A DNA stretch of 64,000 nt, taken from the NCBI GenBank assembly GCA_040779345.1, contig JBFONU010000001.1, positions 186,001 to 250,000 on the forward strand. The letters run 5' to 3'. Of this stretch, positions 24,447 through 33,467 are shown one piece after another (position 1 is the first letter of the stretch; each line of letters begins with the position of its first letter). Under the pieces are notes generated by a model that worked only from the letters and a program-made list of their open reading frames with translations, was not told the DNA's origin and ran no database searches. This DNA comes from Thalassotalea_H sp040779345. Its GTDB lineage: Bacteria; Pseudomonadota; Gammaproteobacteria; Enterobacterales; Alteromonadaceae. A program made the position numbers and the translations under genes.

Positions 24447-26078
24447 TTAGGACGTTTTAAAATGCTTCATCATGTTTTCGAGTTCATCGGTTAGTTTAGT
24501 GAGAATGTGAGTGGCATTTTTACCTGAGTGAGCTAATTCTGCAGCGTCATGTGAGCTTTCTGCGATCATATTGATACGACGTGAAATGTCATCACCGACT
24601 TTATTTTGCTCGTCAGCTGCTGTCGCAATATGATTATTCATATCAGTGATTGAACTTAGTGATTGAGCTATTTGATTAAGTGCTTCAGCAGCCTCTTGTG
24701 TTTGAGTAACGGTACTGACACTTGATGTTTTACTCATGCTCATGGTTTCAACACCACGATGTGAGCCTGACTCAAGTCGTTCGATCATATTTTGAATTTC
24801 AGCGGTACTATCTTGGGTTCTTTTTGCAAGATTACGTACTTCATCGGCAACAACCGCAAAACCTCGCCCTTGCTCTCCTGCACGAGCCGCTTCAATAGCC
24901 GCATTTAATGCTAATAAGTTCGTTTGATCCGCAATACCGCGAATAACATCGAGTACCGACACAATGTTTGACACATCATTACCTAATTCGGTTATAACGA
25001 CACTGGCATCATCAATTTGACTCGCAAGCGTTTCAATCGATTTAACTGCTGAATCAACAATATCATGTGCTTTTACCCCTTGTTGATCTGCTTCAACGGT
25101 AGATTGAGCAGCGGCACTCGCGCTATCGGCAACCGTTTGTGATGATGAAGACATTTCAGTCATCGCCGTAGCAACCATGTCTATTTCGGTACGTTGTCCC
25201 TCAAAGGTTCTATCGATTTCAGCGCTGCGATTATTAGCATCATGGGTTTCACTGCGAAGTTTTTGAACCGAATCATCAATACTGCCCAAAATTTCTCCCA
25301 AAGATTCTCTTAATTGGATCATCGAGCCAAAAATAGAATCGGGTCTTGAGGTGCAATTTTGAGTAGTCGTGGAGCCTGTTAAATCCCCCGAAGCAACTTT
25401 TTGTACAAGGCGTAATACGCGCTTTGGCTCACCACCTAAATCGTCTAATAACTTACGTGTAGTGTAAAAGAGCATAACACCAATGACGGCGGTTAAAATT
25501 AGACAAATTAAAACCTGCCACTTGGCATTTGACCAAAAGCGTGCTTCAACTTCTGCAAAGCCAATTCCAGTGCCCACATACCAGCCCCAAACAGGCGTTT
25601 TTCTAGCTATTGATAACTTTTCTTCAACAGTGCCGTCGGCTTGTTTTTGGCTCCATTCATACTGAGCTATACCATTGGGTGTTTTTCTAACGGCATTTTG
25701 CAATATTCTACCAACACTGCTGCCTTTACTATCTTTAAAATCATGAAAGCTTGTGCCGTGAAGTTGAGGGTCTAGAGGAGCAGCAATAAAGTCCATATTT
25801 TCATCAGCTACATATACATATTCTGATTTGTGATATTTATTTTCACGAAGTACCTTTGAGGCAAGATCTTTCGCTTGGGCTTCTGTCATTTTACCTGTGG
25901 CGACATACTTTTCAAATTCAGTCACAATATTGAATGTTGATTTAAAAAGTTGCTCAACTCTTGCCTGATTATCATCACTACTCGCAATTCTTAGCGCGGT
26001 TAGACCAATAAACATTAACATCAAAAATGAGACTAAAATGAAGCCAATTAAGGCACCGACTTTAAAGCTTAATTTCAT
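24447..26078 (-). CDS. Methyl-accepting chemotaxis protein with single Cache domain
   Basis: 543 residues. TM1 is at about 8-30. The periplasmic single-Cache-type domain (about 40-180) includes YVYVADENMDFIAAPLD and GWYVGTGIGF. TM2 lies at about 186-206, then HAMP, then the signalling domain with the highly conserved hairpin tip IADQTNLLALNAAIEAARAGEQGRGF split around EQGRGFAVVADEVRNLA. It reports a small-molecule ligand, often a carboxylate in this Cache type, to CheA. AGAGGA precedes the ATG. Single gene with its own terminator. Confidence 0.93.
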   Translation of the reverse strand: MKLSFKVGALIGFILVSFLMLMFIGLTALRIASSDDNQARVEQLFKSTFNIVTEFEKYVATGKMTEAQAKDLASKVLRENKYHKSEYVYVADENMDFIAAPLDPQLHGTSFHDFKDSKGSSVGRILQNAVRKTPNGIAQYEWSQKQADGTVEEKLSIARKTPVWGWYVGTGIGFAEVEARFWSNAKWQVLICLILTAVIGVMLFYTTRKLLDDLGGEPKRVLRLVQKVASGDLTGSTTTQNCTSRPDSIFGSMIQLRESLGEILGSIDDSVQKLRSETHDANNRSAEIDRTFEGQRTEIDMVATAMTEMSSSSQTVADSASAAAQSTVEADQQGVKAHDIVDSAVKSIETLASQIDDASVVITELGNDVSNIVSVLDVIRGIADQTNLLALNAAIEAARAGEQGRGFAVVADEVRNLAKRTQDSTAEIQNMIERLESGSHRGVETMSMSKTSSVSTVTQTQEAAEALNQIAQSLSSITDMNNHIATAADEQNKVGDDISRRINMIAESSHDAAELAHSGKNATHILTKLTDELENMMKHFKTS

Positions 26079-26387
26079 ATTGCATCCTCTAATAAGGCAT
26101 TAACTAATTAATATCCTTATGGATAAAATTACAGGCTATCGTTTCCTTTATTAATTATGGCAAATACAGCTTAATTAACAAATGGAGAAATTCATTAATT
26201 ATTAGACTATCACTTAATTAGACATAGATGCTAATAATCAATTGATTTAAAAATAAAACTTCAATATTTTAAAATGATATATTTGATTATAAATGAAAAG
26301 AGATAAAGTAAAAGCAGGGTAACAAACTAGCAACAAAACGGTGCTAGTGTTAGAAATATTAAGATTAACTAAGCGTACAAATAACCA
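26079..26387. other. AT-rich intergenic region
   Basis: 309 bases holding the chemoreceptor promoter side and the 3' end of the amino-sugar operon. No gene or clear hairpin seen. Confidence 0.35.
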
Positions 26388-27470
26388 TTAAGAGGATAAA
26401 ATAATGGTGCTTAATGTCTCTTCAATGGTATTGAGGGACTTAAAAAGGTGTAATTGATTTTTTGCACGCTCTAAATTGTGCAAGGAATGCTTCGTCTGAA
26501 AATAGTTATCCCCATCGATAAAGTCAGTTAAAAAGCGGATACCGATCATAAAAGGTAATAATTGCGCGCCAACAATTAAGCTTTGTTGCTCAAGTTGAGT
26601 TATGTTTCCGTTAAAACTTTCGATATATGCTGATGACAAGGCTTCAAAAATATCCAGCCGTACTTTCATCTTGGCTAAGTCGGTGCCATCTTCTGGCAAG
26701 TTAGAGCAACAAGTTCTAACCATATCACCAAAATCGTGCATGATAAAACCTGGCATGCAAGTGTCTAAATCAATCACAGCAATTGGTTTTTCTGTCTCGC
26801 TATTAAATAGTAAGTTATTAATTTTTGTATCGTTATGAGTCACTTGAACGGGTAATGTATCCACTAACTCAGCGACTTTGTTAATAAAGTTTTCTTGTTC
26901 AAAGCAAAAATCTACCAGCTTTTGACATTGCGCTAATCGGTTGACAGGATCTTCGGCGACGACCTGCTTTAATTGTGCGAGCCTAAAATCTAAATTATGA
27001 AAATTAGGTATTATTTCATCTAGTTGGCTTGCCGGAAAATCACTAAGCGCTGAAGTAAACTGGCCAAAAGCGGTGGCGACTTGTTTCGCTTGCTCGGGCG
27101 TGTCTACCGCTTCTACGGTAAAACAATTAGGAATAAACTGAATAGCACGCCAATAATTGTCATCATCAACAACAACCAGCGGAGAGTCATGTTTGGCGGT
27201 AATTTGCCACATTGGCTCTAATGGATATTGCGCTTGTTCTTTTTTCTCTTGAAGATGTTTGTTAATTAATTCGGCGTTATTAATCACTTGTTCGGGTTGT
27301 TTGAATACATGATGATTAATACGCTGTAAAACAAAACTACTATTAATGTTGCGAACTAAAAATGTTTGATTAATTAGGCCGTTACCTAGTGATGAAACGG
27401 TGCAGTTATTCAATGAACATTGATAAAAAGGAAGCACTTGATTTAAATAATCTCTTTCTACAACATTCAT
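26388..27470 (-). CDS. N-acetylhexosamine 1-kinase-like phosphotransferase (NahK/APH fold)
   Basis: 360 residues, aminoglycoside-phosphotransferase fold. The catalytic loop VTHNDTKINNLLF and the metal segment AVIDLDTCMPGFIMHDFGDMVR closely follow NahK, which makes GlcNAc-1-P or GalNAc-1-P from the free sugars. AAGGAAG nine bases upstream supports the start. It is the last of three genes with a GH109 enzyme and a nucleotidyltransferase, consistent with salvage of released N-acetylhexosamine (inference). Confidence 0.75.
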   Translation of the reverse strand: MNVVERDYLNQVLPFYQCSLNNCTVSSLGNGLINQTFLVRNINSSFVLQRINHHVFKQPEQVINNAELINKHLQEKKEQAQYPLEPMWQITAKHDSPLVVVDDDNYWRAIQFIPNCFTVEAVDTPEQAKQVATAFGQFTSALSDFPASQLDEIIPNFHNLDFRLAQLKQVVAEDPVNRLAQCQKLVDFCFEQENFINKVAELVDTLPVQVTHNDTKINNLLFNSETEKPIAVIDLDTCMPGFIMHDFGDMVRTCCSNLPEDGTDLAKMKVRLDIFEALSSAYIESFNGNITQLEQQSLIVGAQLLPFMIGIRFLTDFIDGDNYFQTKHSLHNLERAKNQLHLFKSLNTIEETLSTIILSS

Positions 27471-27506
27471 TATCTACAACTTCCTTACTGTCACTTATTT
27501 CATCTA

Positions 27507-28403
27507 TTATTTTTGTAAAGGATGAAAAAATCCTTTGTGGGTTAACTCAGTCAGTTGGTTAGTTACATTGGCTGAATCGGTCGCATATGTTACGCCAAAC
27601 CATGGAGCATGTGAAGCTAAAACCCTTGTTATCTGTGAGGGAGCATCTTTAGTTATGTTCACTATGCTGGGCAAATAACATTCTTTATTATTATCCTTCT
27701 CGGAACTAAAAGTGTTGATTAATAATTGTTTTAATAGGGGAAAAACATCTTTATTGAGACACCAAAAATTCATAGAAACTAAACAGTTATCATCAATTTT
27801 TTGAGCTGTTGTCTGAGTTGCTTTACCTATGACATCACCGTTGTCTATGCGTTTTATATTCTCAAACTCGGTTAACATTAACAGTTGCTTGTTTGTTGAA
27901 ACTTGGCAAATCGCTCTATTCACCCCGCCATTTTTAGATAAGGTTTGTTTCAATTGATAGGCAACAATCGCAAAAGTTTCTTTTTCGTGATGTTGAGCGG
28001 CAAGTTTGAATGCGTGTTCACCATAATAATCATCGGCATTAATCACCACAAAGCTTTCATTAAGTTTATTTCTTGCGCACCATAAAGCATGAGCAGTACC
28101 TAATGGTTTTGTTCTTGAAGCATCAATGAAGCATTCTTTAGGCAAGTTATCTGACTGTTGATAAACAATGTGACAATCTACATGTTTAGGTAAGTGGGTG
28201 ATCACTTGCTGAGTTAATTGCGCTTGATGAGCTTCTTGAGTAATGAAAATTATTTTAGTGAAGCCATGATAAATAGCATGGCAAATATTATATTCCATTA
28301 AGGTTTTGTTAAGTACACCAAATTGGTGGAATTGTTTAGCTCCGCCAAAACGTGAACCACGTCCGGCGGCCAGTATGACGAGTGTCTTTATTAATTGTTT
28401 CAT
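27507..28403 (-). CDS. Sugar-1-phosphate nucleotidyltransferase-like protein
   Basis: About 298 residues from ATG 28403. The nucleotidyltransferase signature LAAGRGSRFGGAKQFHQFG lies at the N-terminus, followed by PLGTAHALWCARN and the metal site NADDYYG. It should join a sugar-1-phosphate with an NTP to give an NDP-sugar. Eight bases separate it from the GH109 gene and 36 from the kinase. The likely substrate is the HexNAc-1-P made by the neighbouring kinase. Confidence 0.78.
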   Translation of the reverse strand: MKQLIKTLVILAAGRGSRFGGAKQFHQFGVLNKTLMEYNICHAIYHGFTKIIFITQEAHQAQLTQQVITHLPKHVDCHIVYQQSDNLPKECFIDASRTKPLGTAHALWCARNKLNESFVVINADDYYGEHAFKLAAQHHEKETFAIVAYQLKQTLSKNGGVNRAICQVSTNKQLLMLTEFENIKRIDNGDVIGKATQTTAQKIDDNCLVSMNFWCLNKDVFPLLKQLLINTFSSEKDNNKECYLPSIVNITKDAPSQITRVLASHAPWFGVTYATDSANVTNQLTELTHKGFFHPLQK

Positions 28404-28411
28404 CAAAAAAG

Positions 28412-29878
28412 CTAGCTAACAATGCCAAGAGGTTTCGCTTTATTCCATATACCACGAGTGAAGTCTGGAATGTCTTTACTGTTGCTTCTATCGGTCACTG
28501 AATCGGCACTTAACGGTGCGATAACTGACCAAGCAGCGGCGTCGTAAACGTCTTGATCGAGTGCTTCACCCTGACGTAAACAATAAATCATTCGCCATAG
28601 CATTAGAAAATCCATACCACCATGACCACCATTTTTCTTGGCATCTTCACCCATTCTTATCCATAAAGGATGATCAAACTCCGCTTGCCATTTATTTAAT
28701 TGATGATCCCAGCGATGGAAACTGGCAGCGCTTGGCTTTCTTCCTATCGCACCGGCGTCTTGCCATTGTTTAAGTGTTTGTTGATATTCGTTTTCATAGT
28801 GTTTTGCAATATTTTTTGGCGGGGTTTCAATGGCAATTCTACTTGGGAAACCCGCAAACGCGCCATTCGTTCCTTGAATATAGTTATGACGAGAATAAGG
28901 CCGTGGAGTTGATGTATCGTGTTGTACCATGATGCTTCGACCAAGTTTGGTTTTGATCACGGTAGTATTCATATCACCAGCAATATATTGAAGCTGATTA
29001 CGCGGGTGATCTTCGGGAAATTCTCTTTGTGCGTAAATTTGTCGACCTAATGCCGGCGAACTCGTAGAGGTTAAATAATCAAACCTGTCACCACGATTTA
29101 TATTCATATATTGTGAAACTGGACCTAAACCGTGAGTTGGGTATAAATTACCATTCGTTTTTGCATGCCAGTATGTTCGCCATGAACCGGTTTTACGGTC
29201 AACCTCTTTCATCTGCCAACGCAGTTCATGTATGTAGGCAGCTTCTCCGTGTAATAATTCACCGAATAAACCTTGACGAACCATATTCAAAACCATCAGT
29301 TCGTCTCTGCCATAACAAACGTTTTCCATCATCATGCAGTTTTTTTGTGTACGTTCGGCGGTATCCACTAGCTGCCAACATTCTTCAACCGTCGTGGCGG
29401 CGGGGACTTCAACAAAAGCATGTTTACCACTTTCCATTGTGTCCACACTCATTGGTGTATGCCATCGCCAAGGAGTAGAAATTATCACAATGTCAATATC
29501 TTGCCTGTTAAGCATATCTTTGTAGGCGAGCTCTGAACCTGTATATTGATCGGGGCTAGCAAAACCTTGTTCAACCACATATTGGCATGACTTATCTAAG
29601 ACATCTTGATGAATATCGCAAATTGCTTTTATTTCTACTCCTTCAATATGGCAACAGTGTTTGACATGCCCTGAACCACGCTCACCAACGCCAATAAAGC
29701 CAATTCTCACCACTGGCATTTTAGGAGTTATTAATCCCATAACTGTTTTGTTTTTTGTTATGGGTGAAGTCTTTGGTACTTGTGTAAAAGTATCGGCTGA
29801 AGCTTGTTTGGCTGAGAGCGTAGCGGCGGTGACAGCTGCCACTGATTTTATAAAATTACGACGGTCAAATGTACTCAT
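28412..29878 (-). CDS. GH109 alpha-N-acetylgalactosaminidase-like enzyme with Tat signal
   Basis: 488 residues. The twin-arginine leader DRRNFIKSVAAVTAATLSA predicts export with the cofactor already bound. The Rossmann part reads IGFIGVGERGSGHV. The GH109 hallmark blocks follow: CMMMENVCYGRDELMVLNMV, NGNLYPTHGLGPVSQYMNI and VQHDTSTPRPYSRHN. GH109 enzymes use tightly bound NAD+ for redox-assisted hydrolysis of terminal GalNAc. It heads the three-gene amino-sugar operon. Confidence 0.88.
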   Translation of the reverse strand: MSTFDRRNFIKSVAAVTAATLSAKQASADTFTQVPKTSPITKNKTVMGLITPKMPVVRIGFIGVGERGSGHVKHCCHIEGVEIKAICDIHQDVLDKSCQYVVEQGFASPDQYTGSELAYKDMLNRQDIDIVIISTPWRWHTPMSVDTMESGKHAFVEVPAATTVEECWQLVDTAERTQKNCMMMENVCYGRDELMVLNMVRQGLFGELLHGEAAYIHELRWQMKEVDRKTGSWRTYWHAKTNGNLYPTHGLGPVSQYMNINRGDRFDYLTSTSSPALGRQIYAQREFPEDHPRNQLQYIAGDMNTTVIKTKLGRSIMVQHDTSTPRPYSRHNYIQGTNGAFAGFPSRIAIETPPKNIAKHYENEYQQTLKQWQDAGAIGRKPSAASFHRWDHQLNKWQAEFDHPLWIRMGEDAKKNGGHGGMDFLMLWRMIYCLRQGEALDQDVYDAAAWSVIAPLSADSVTDRSNSKDIPDFTRGIWNKAKPLGIVS

Positions 29879-29979
29879 GAAAAGGCTTATTTTTAGATTA
29901 ATAAGTTTGTTGTCAATAACTTACTCGGGGAAAATGTAATTTGCAAGTGGTTGTGTGTCAATTGCCACTAAAGTGCTAG

Positions 29980-31272
29980 TCATCTGGGTAGGGTGATAGT
30001 AAAACATGCGCCTGAAAACTGTTGGGAGTTTTTAGCCGAGATTTCGCCTTTGTGCCAATGTACGACTTTTTGACAAATCGCTAAGCCTAAACCAAAGTGA
30101 CCTTGCTCTCTTGACCTATTGGTGTCGAGTTTGACAAAAGGATCGAATATTACATCGAGTTTATTTTGAACTAGCCCTATGCCATCATCTTCAATAATGA
30201 ATTTAAGGTGATCAATACTCGCTATTAAGTTTATTTTCACTTGCGTATTAGCATATTGAACGGCATTACTGATCAAGTTTTGTAGTGCGCGATGAAACCA
30301 GTGACAATCTAACGGGTAAGTGAGCGATTGCTCAAGTAATTGGCAGGTTAGCGAAATATTATGTTGTTTGGCGAGACATTGAAAGTCTTGACAAATATCG
30401 CTGGTAAATTGGTTAATATCAACCGTGTCGAGTTTTAGGTGTATTCCTTGCCTTTCCATTCCCGCATAAGATAAAAAAGCACTGGTCATCGCTTCCATAT
30501 TAGTCAGTTCTTTTTCTATTCGGATTAAATAGTTATCTTTTTTCTCGATATCTTGGCAATCTAATGCCGCTTCTACGCCAAATCGTAAACATGACATGGG
30601 GGTGCGAATATCATGTGAAAGGCTACGAGCAAGTAATTTATTATCCGCCATCAGCTTTTCAATTTGAGCTGCCATTTGATTAAAGCTTTTTTCTAACGGG
30701 GAAATATAAGAAAATTGATTAATAGCAACGCGAACATTTAACTCACCTTTACCTATCTTAGCGGCAGCATTAGTTAATATAAATAACCGCCGAGCTAGCG
30801 GAAATAACCATAAGATTAAAATTGCGCAGACGCCTAAATATAATAGTGCGGTTAGGGCAATGCTTAAATGCTGGTTTTCTTCGAGTGTGACGGGTAATTC
30901 AAGTTTTAATAATTGTTCATCATGAAAGGGGATTTTTCGAAGTAAGTAAGTTTGCTGATCTGTCGCTAATAATAGTCCGCCACTTTGAGAAAGTTGCTCA
31001 AGCAATGTTTCAGGTAAAGCGACATTGCTAATAGTATCTAACGTAACAGCAACCTGATAGTTGTTCGCCATGTTTTCGGTCGTTGCTACTAACTCACTTT
31101 GTGCTACGGAACCAAGTTGTTGACTAAAGCCCTCAAGCAATTTTTTATAAATCACAATTTCAGGACTTTCTTCGGTATGAGTTTGATCGGCAACGAGCTT
31201 GTCTAACCCCCAACCGATAATGAATAATGATCCTAAAACGGCAATGATGATGCTTAAAAACAGTCGAGTCAT
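29980..31272 (-). CDS. Sensor histidine kinase (RstB-like layout)
   Basis: 430 residues. TM1 is near the N-terminus, a periplasmic sensor of roughly 115 residues follows, and TM2 lies at about 137-157 ahead of a HAMP domain. The H-box RSLSHDIRTPMSCLRFGVEA and the G-boxes IEDDGIGLV and HFGLGLAICQ are intact. The ending and spacing resemble RstB/CpxA kinases. Three bases behind its response regulator. It is probably an envelope-stress or cation sensor, given the MipA and DUF3019 genes ahead. Confidence 0.88.
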   Translation of the reverse strand: MTRLFLSIIIAVLGSLFIIGWGLDKLVADQTHTEESPEIVIYKKLLEGFSQQLGSVAQSELVATTENMANNYQVAVTLDTISNVALPETLLEQLSQSGGLLLATDQQTYLLRKIPFHDEQLLKLELPVTLEENQHLSIALTALLYLGVCAILILWLFPLARRLFILTNAAAKIGKGELNVRVAINQFSYISPLEKSFNQMAAQIEKLMADNKLLARSLSHDIRTPMSCLRFGVEAALDCQDIEKKDNYLIRIEKELTNMEAMTSAFLSYAGMERQGIHLKLDTVDINQFTSDICQDFQCLAKQHNISLTCQLLEQSLTYPLDCHWFHRALQNLISNAVQYANTQVKINLIASIDHLKFIIEDDGIGLVQNKLDVIFDPFVKLDTNRSREQGHFGLGLAICQKVVHWHKGEISAKNSQQFSGACFTITLPR

Positions 31273-31275
31273 GAA

Positions 31276-31977
31276 TTAATCATTCCAAGCATCGGCAACA
31301 AATAAATAGCCTTTTCCCCAGACGGTTTTAAATTTTTTCGGGCTGTGCGGATCGTCATTAAATATTTTACGCAAAGTGGAGAGCATGACATCAAAGCGAC
31401 GATCTTGTCCGTCATATTCCCTATTTTTTAAGGCCTTAAATACGGTGTCTCGATCAACGACTTCACCAGCATGGTTAGCTAAAAACGATAAGAAGGCAAA
31501 TAAACTTGTTGATAATTCAATTTCTTTACCAAGAAAAGTCACTCGATTCGCTTCCCCATTGATCACTAACTGCCCCAAAACAATTTCATTGTTATTTGAT
31601 TGAGGTGTCGATTGACTTTTTAATGCGCTGTTGATGCGAGCTAATAATGCACGGGGTCTGACAGGTTTTATAACATAGTCGTTTGCTCCTGCTTCTAAAC
31701 CAATGACTTCATCAAATTCATCTGACCGAGCGGTCAGCATAATAATGGGGATATTTGAATCTTCTCTCAATAAACGACAAACTTCTATACCATTTAAGCC
31801 TGGTAGCATCACATCTAATAACACAAGGTCAGGAAGATAATCGCTGACCTTTTCTTTAACTAAGTCTCCACGAGCAACATGTTCAACCAAAAAGTGTTGT
31901 TCTTGTAAATATTCAATGACCCAGTTAGCCAGCGTAAGATCATCTTCTACTAATAAAATTTTAAATTGTTTGGTCAT
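31276..31977 (-). CDS. OmpR-family response regulator (RstA-like)
   Basis: 233 residues. The receiver shows VEDDLTL, phospho-Asp in LVLLDVMLPG, LTARSDEFD and VIKPV. The DNA-binding winged helix ends with RRFDVMLSTLRKIFND and VWGKGYLFV. The RstA-type wording DxxRRFDVMLSTLR is distinctive. It is third in the mipA-DUF3019-regulator-kinase operon and probably controls it. Confidence 0.9.
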   Translation of the reverse strand: MTKQFKILLVEDDLTLANWVIEYLQEQHFLVEHVARGDLVKEKVSDYLPDLVLLDVMLPGLNGIEVCRLLREDSNIPIIMLTARSDEFDEVIGLEAGANDYVIKPVRPRALLARINSALKSQSTPQSNNNEIVLGQLVINGEANRVTFLGKEIELSTSLFAFLSFLANHAGEVVDRDTVFKALKNREYDGQDRRFDVMLSTLRKIFNDDPHSPKKFKTVWGKGYLFVADAWND

Positions 31978-32004
31978 GATTGTTCCTTATTTTCTATGAC
32001 GCAA

Positions 32005-32430
32005 TTAGAAGAGACGCCAGCGTCTTTTTCTTGGGCTTGCTTTATGAACCCAGCTGACATCAACAGCAGCTTCTGCAAGCACACGATTTTTTTCTATTGA
32101 TACTAATTGATATTCAAGTTTTTCACTTGACTCGAATTCAAAACTTACCTGACTTCCTTTGCTGTCCTTCCAACACTGTACAAGCTTATTACTGACTTTT
32201 TGGTAAATACAAAAACTCCCTAACTGCGCTGATTGCCAAACAAGAGATACTTGGGCATAACATTTTCTACCTTGATGCAGCGCGACACAGCTGGCGGGTT
32301 TTGCTGAAAATGCAATCTCAGTGTTTAAGTTGAGCTTTTGATCCCGCTGAGCTAGAACATCCATACTTAAAGATTGTAAGAGCAATAATATTACGAACGA
32401 TGTAAATCCATTACTTCGTTTAAAATACAT
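32005..32430 (-). CDS. DUF3019 exported protein
   Basis: 141 residues with a hydrophobic leader ending near DVLAQ. The mature part matches DUF3019: SAKPASCVALHQGRKCYAQV, LGSFCIYQ, LVQCW with several cysteines, and basic HKASPRKRRWRLF at the end. Function unknown. It overlaps the MipA-like gene by 11 bases and precedes the two-component genes, a neighbourhood also common in related bacteria (recalled, not searched). Confidence 0.75.
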   Translation of the reverse strand: MYFKRSNGFTSFVILLLLQSLSMDVLAQRDQKLNLNTEIAFSAKPASCVALHQGRKCYAQVSLVWQSAQLGSFCIYQKVSNKLVQCWKDSKGSQVSFEFESSEKLEYQLVSIEKNRVLAEAAVDVSWVHKASPRKRRWRLF

Positions 32431-33271
32431 AGAGTACCCCCAACATCACTCGGGTAGCACCTTGCTGATCAACGATCGGACTTTTTTTGATATTAGCGGT
32501 GTACAAACTTTGGCTTAAGCCAGCGTTAAATGTCCATGACTCTGAAATAGGGTGTTGAACAAAGATTTCAAGCTGGCCTCTTAATGCGTGTTCTCCTTGA
32601 TATTTTTCGCGTAATGGTGAAACTTCGCTTGCATCAATCCCTGTATAATAATCGATGACGCCTTGAGAGTAATAAGTCATGCCCGCATTGAGGTAAATAT
32701 CCCAATTGCGATAAGGGACGGTATGGCTATAAAAAGCATCGATTACCCAACCGTTGACGTCTGTAAAAGGGGCTAAGGTCGCGACATCAACGGAGAATAT
32801 ACTGTCATCAAAAAAACGTGAATACCTAAGGCCAATTCCATTACCAAAATCTCGCTCTTTTAACCCTTCTAAGATAGGTTTCTCTTTATCTGAACCTTCA
32901 ATAATATCTTCAGCAATAAATCCTGGGACATAGGTTTTATAGATAATATCTAGAGCCCATTCATCTTTAACCGTCAGCTGGTAACCTAATTCAGCGCCGA
33001 GTATTTGTGTATCAGCTCGACGATGATTAGATTGGATAAAAAAACCTTTATAATAAACATCAAACAATAATGAAATATTCAAATAATGTAAGAATTTTTC
33101 TTGGTCTATCTCTTCAATAATTGAGTCTGCATAATTAATTGAAAACCCCATTTGAGCCTGCCAACTAAAGGTTTCATTAAAGACAGTCGTTTCTTTATTC
33201 AGTTTTTTTTCATTAGCTAAACTGCTTACACTGAGTAAGAGTAATAGCAGACAAGTTAGCTTTTTAAACAT
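32420..33271 (-). CDS. MipA/OmpV-family outer membrane protein
   Basis: About 283 residues from ATG 33271, where a signal peptide begins (MFKKLTCLLLLLLSVSSLA); the upstream frame is non-coding in style. The mature part is a predicted barrel with GIGLRYSRFF, VDAFYSHTVPYRNWDIYLNAGMTYY split across strands, and a terminal Phe (MLGVLYVF). MipA/OmpV proteins act as murein-complex scaffolds or osmo-responsive porins. It is first in an operon with DUF3019 and a two-component system. Confidence 0.8.
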   Translation of the reverse strand: MFKKLTCLLLLLLSVSSLANEKKLNKETTVFNETFSWQAQMGFSINYADSIIEEIDQEKFLHYLNISLLFDVYYKGFFIQSNHRRADTQILGAELGYQLTVKDEWALDIIYKTYVPGFIAEDIIEGSDKEKPILEGLKERDFGNGIGLRYSRFFDDSIFSVDVATLAPFTDVNGWVIDAFYSHTVPYRNWDIYLNAGMTYYSQGVIDYYTGIDASEVSPLREKYQGEHALRGQLEIFVQHPISESWTFNAGLSQSLYTANIKKSPIVDQQGATRVMLGVLYVF

Positions 33272-33467
33272 CTGATTGTTATTTCCCGCTGCGCTTCTTC
33301 GCGCCAACTATTCATTTTTGTTGTTAAATGACAATAAAGAGAGACGCTCTTCGTTACCATATATTAACAAATGAAATGGCTGTTGGGCAGTTTATCAACG
33401 CAGCGAAATGTTTAAAAATTGTAAGAAATAATTGTTTTGATCCTACATGCCTTATGTAAAAATTAGC

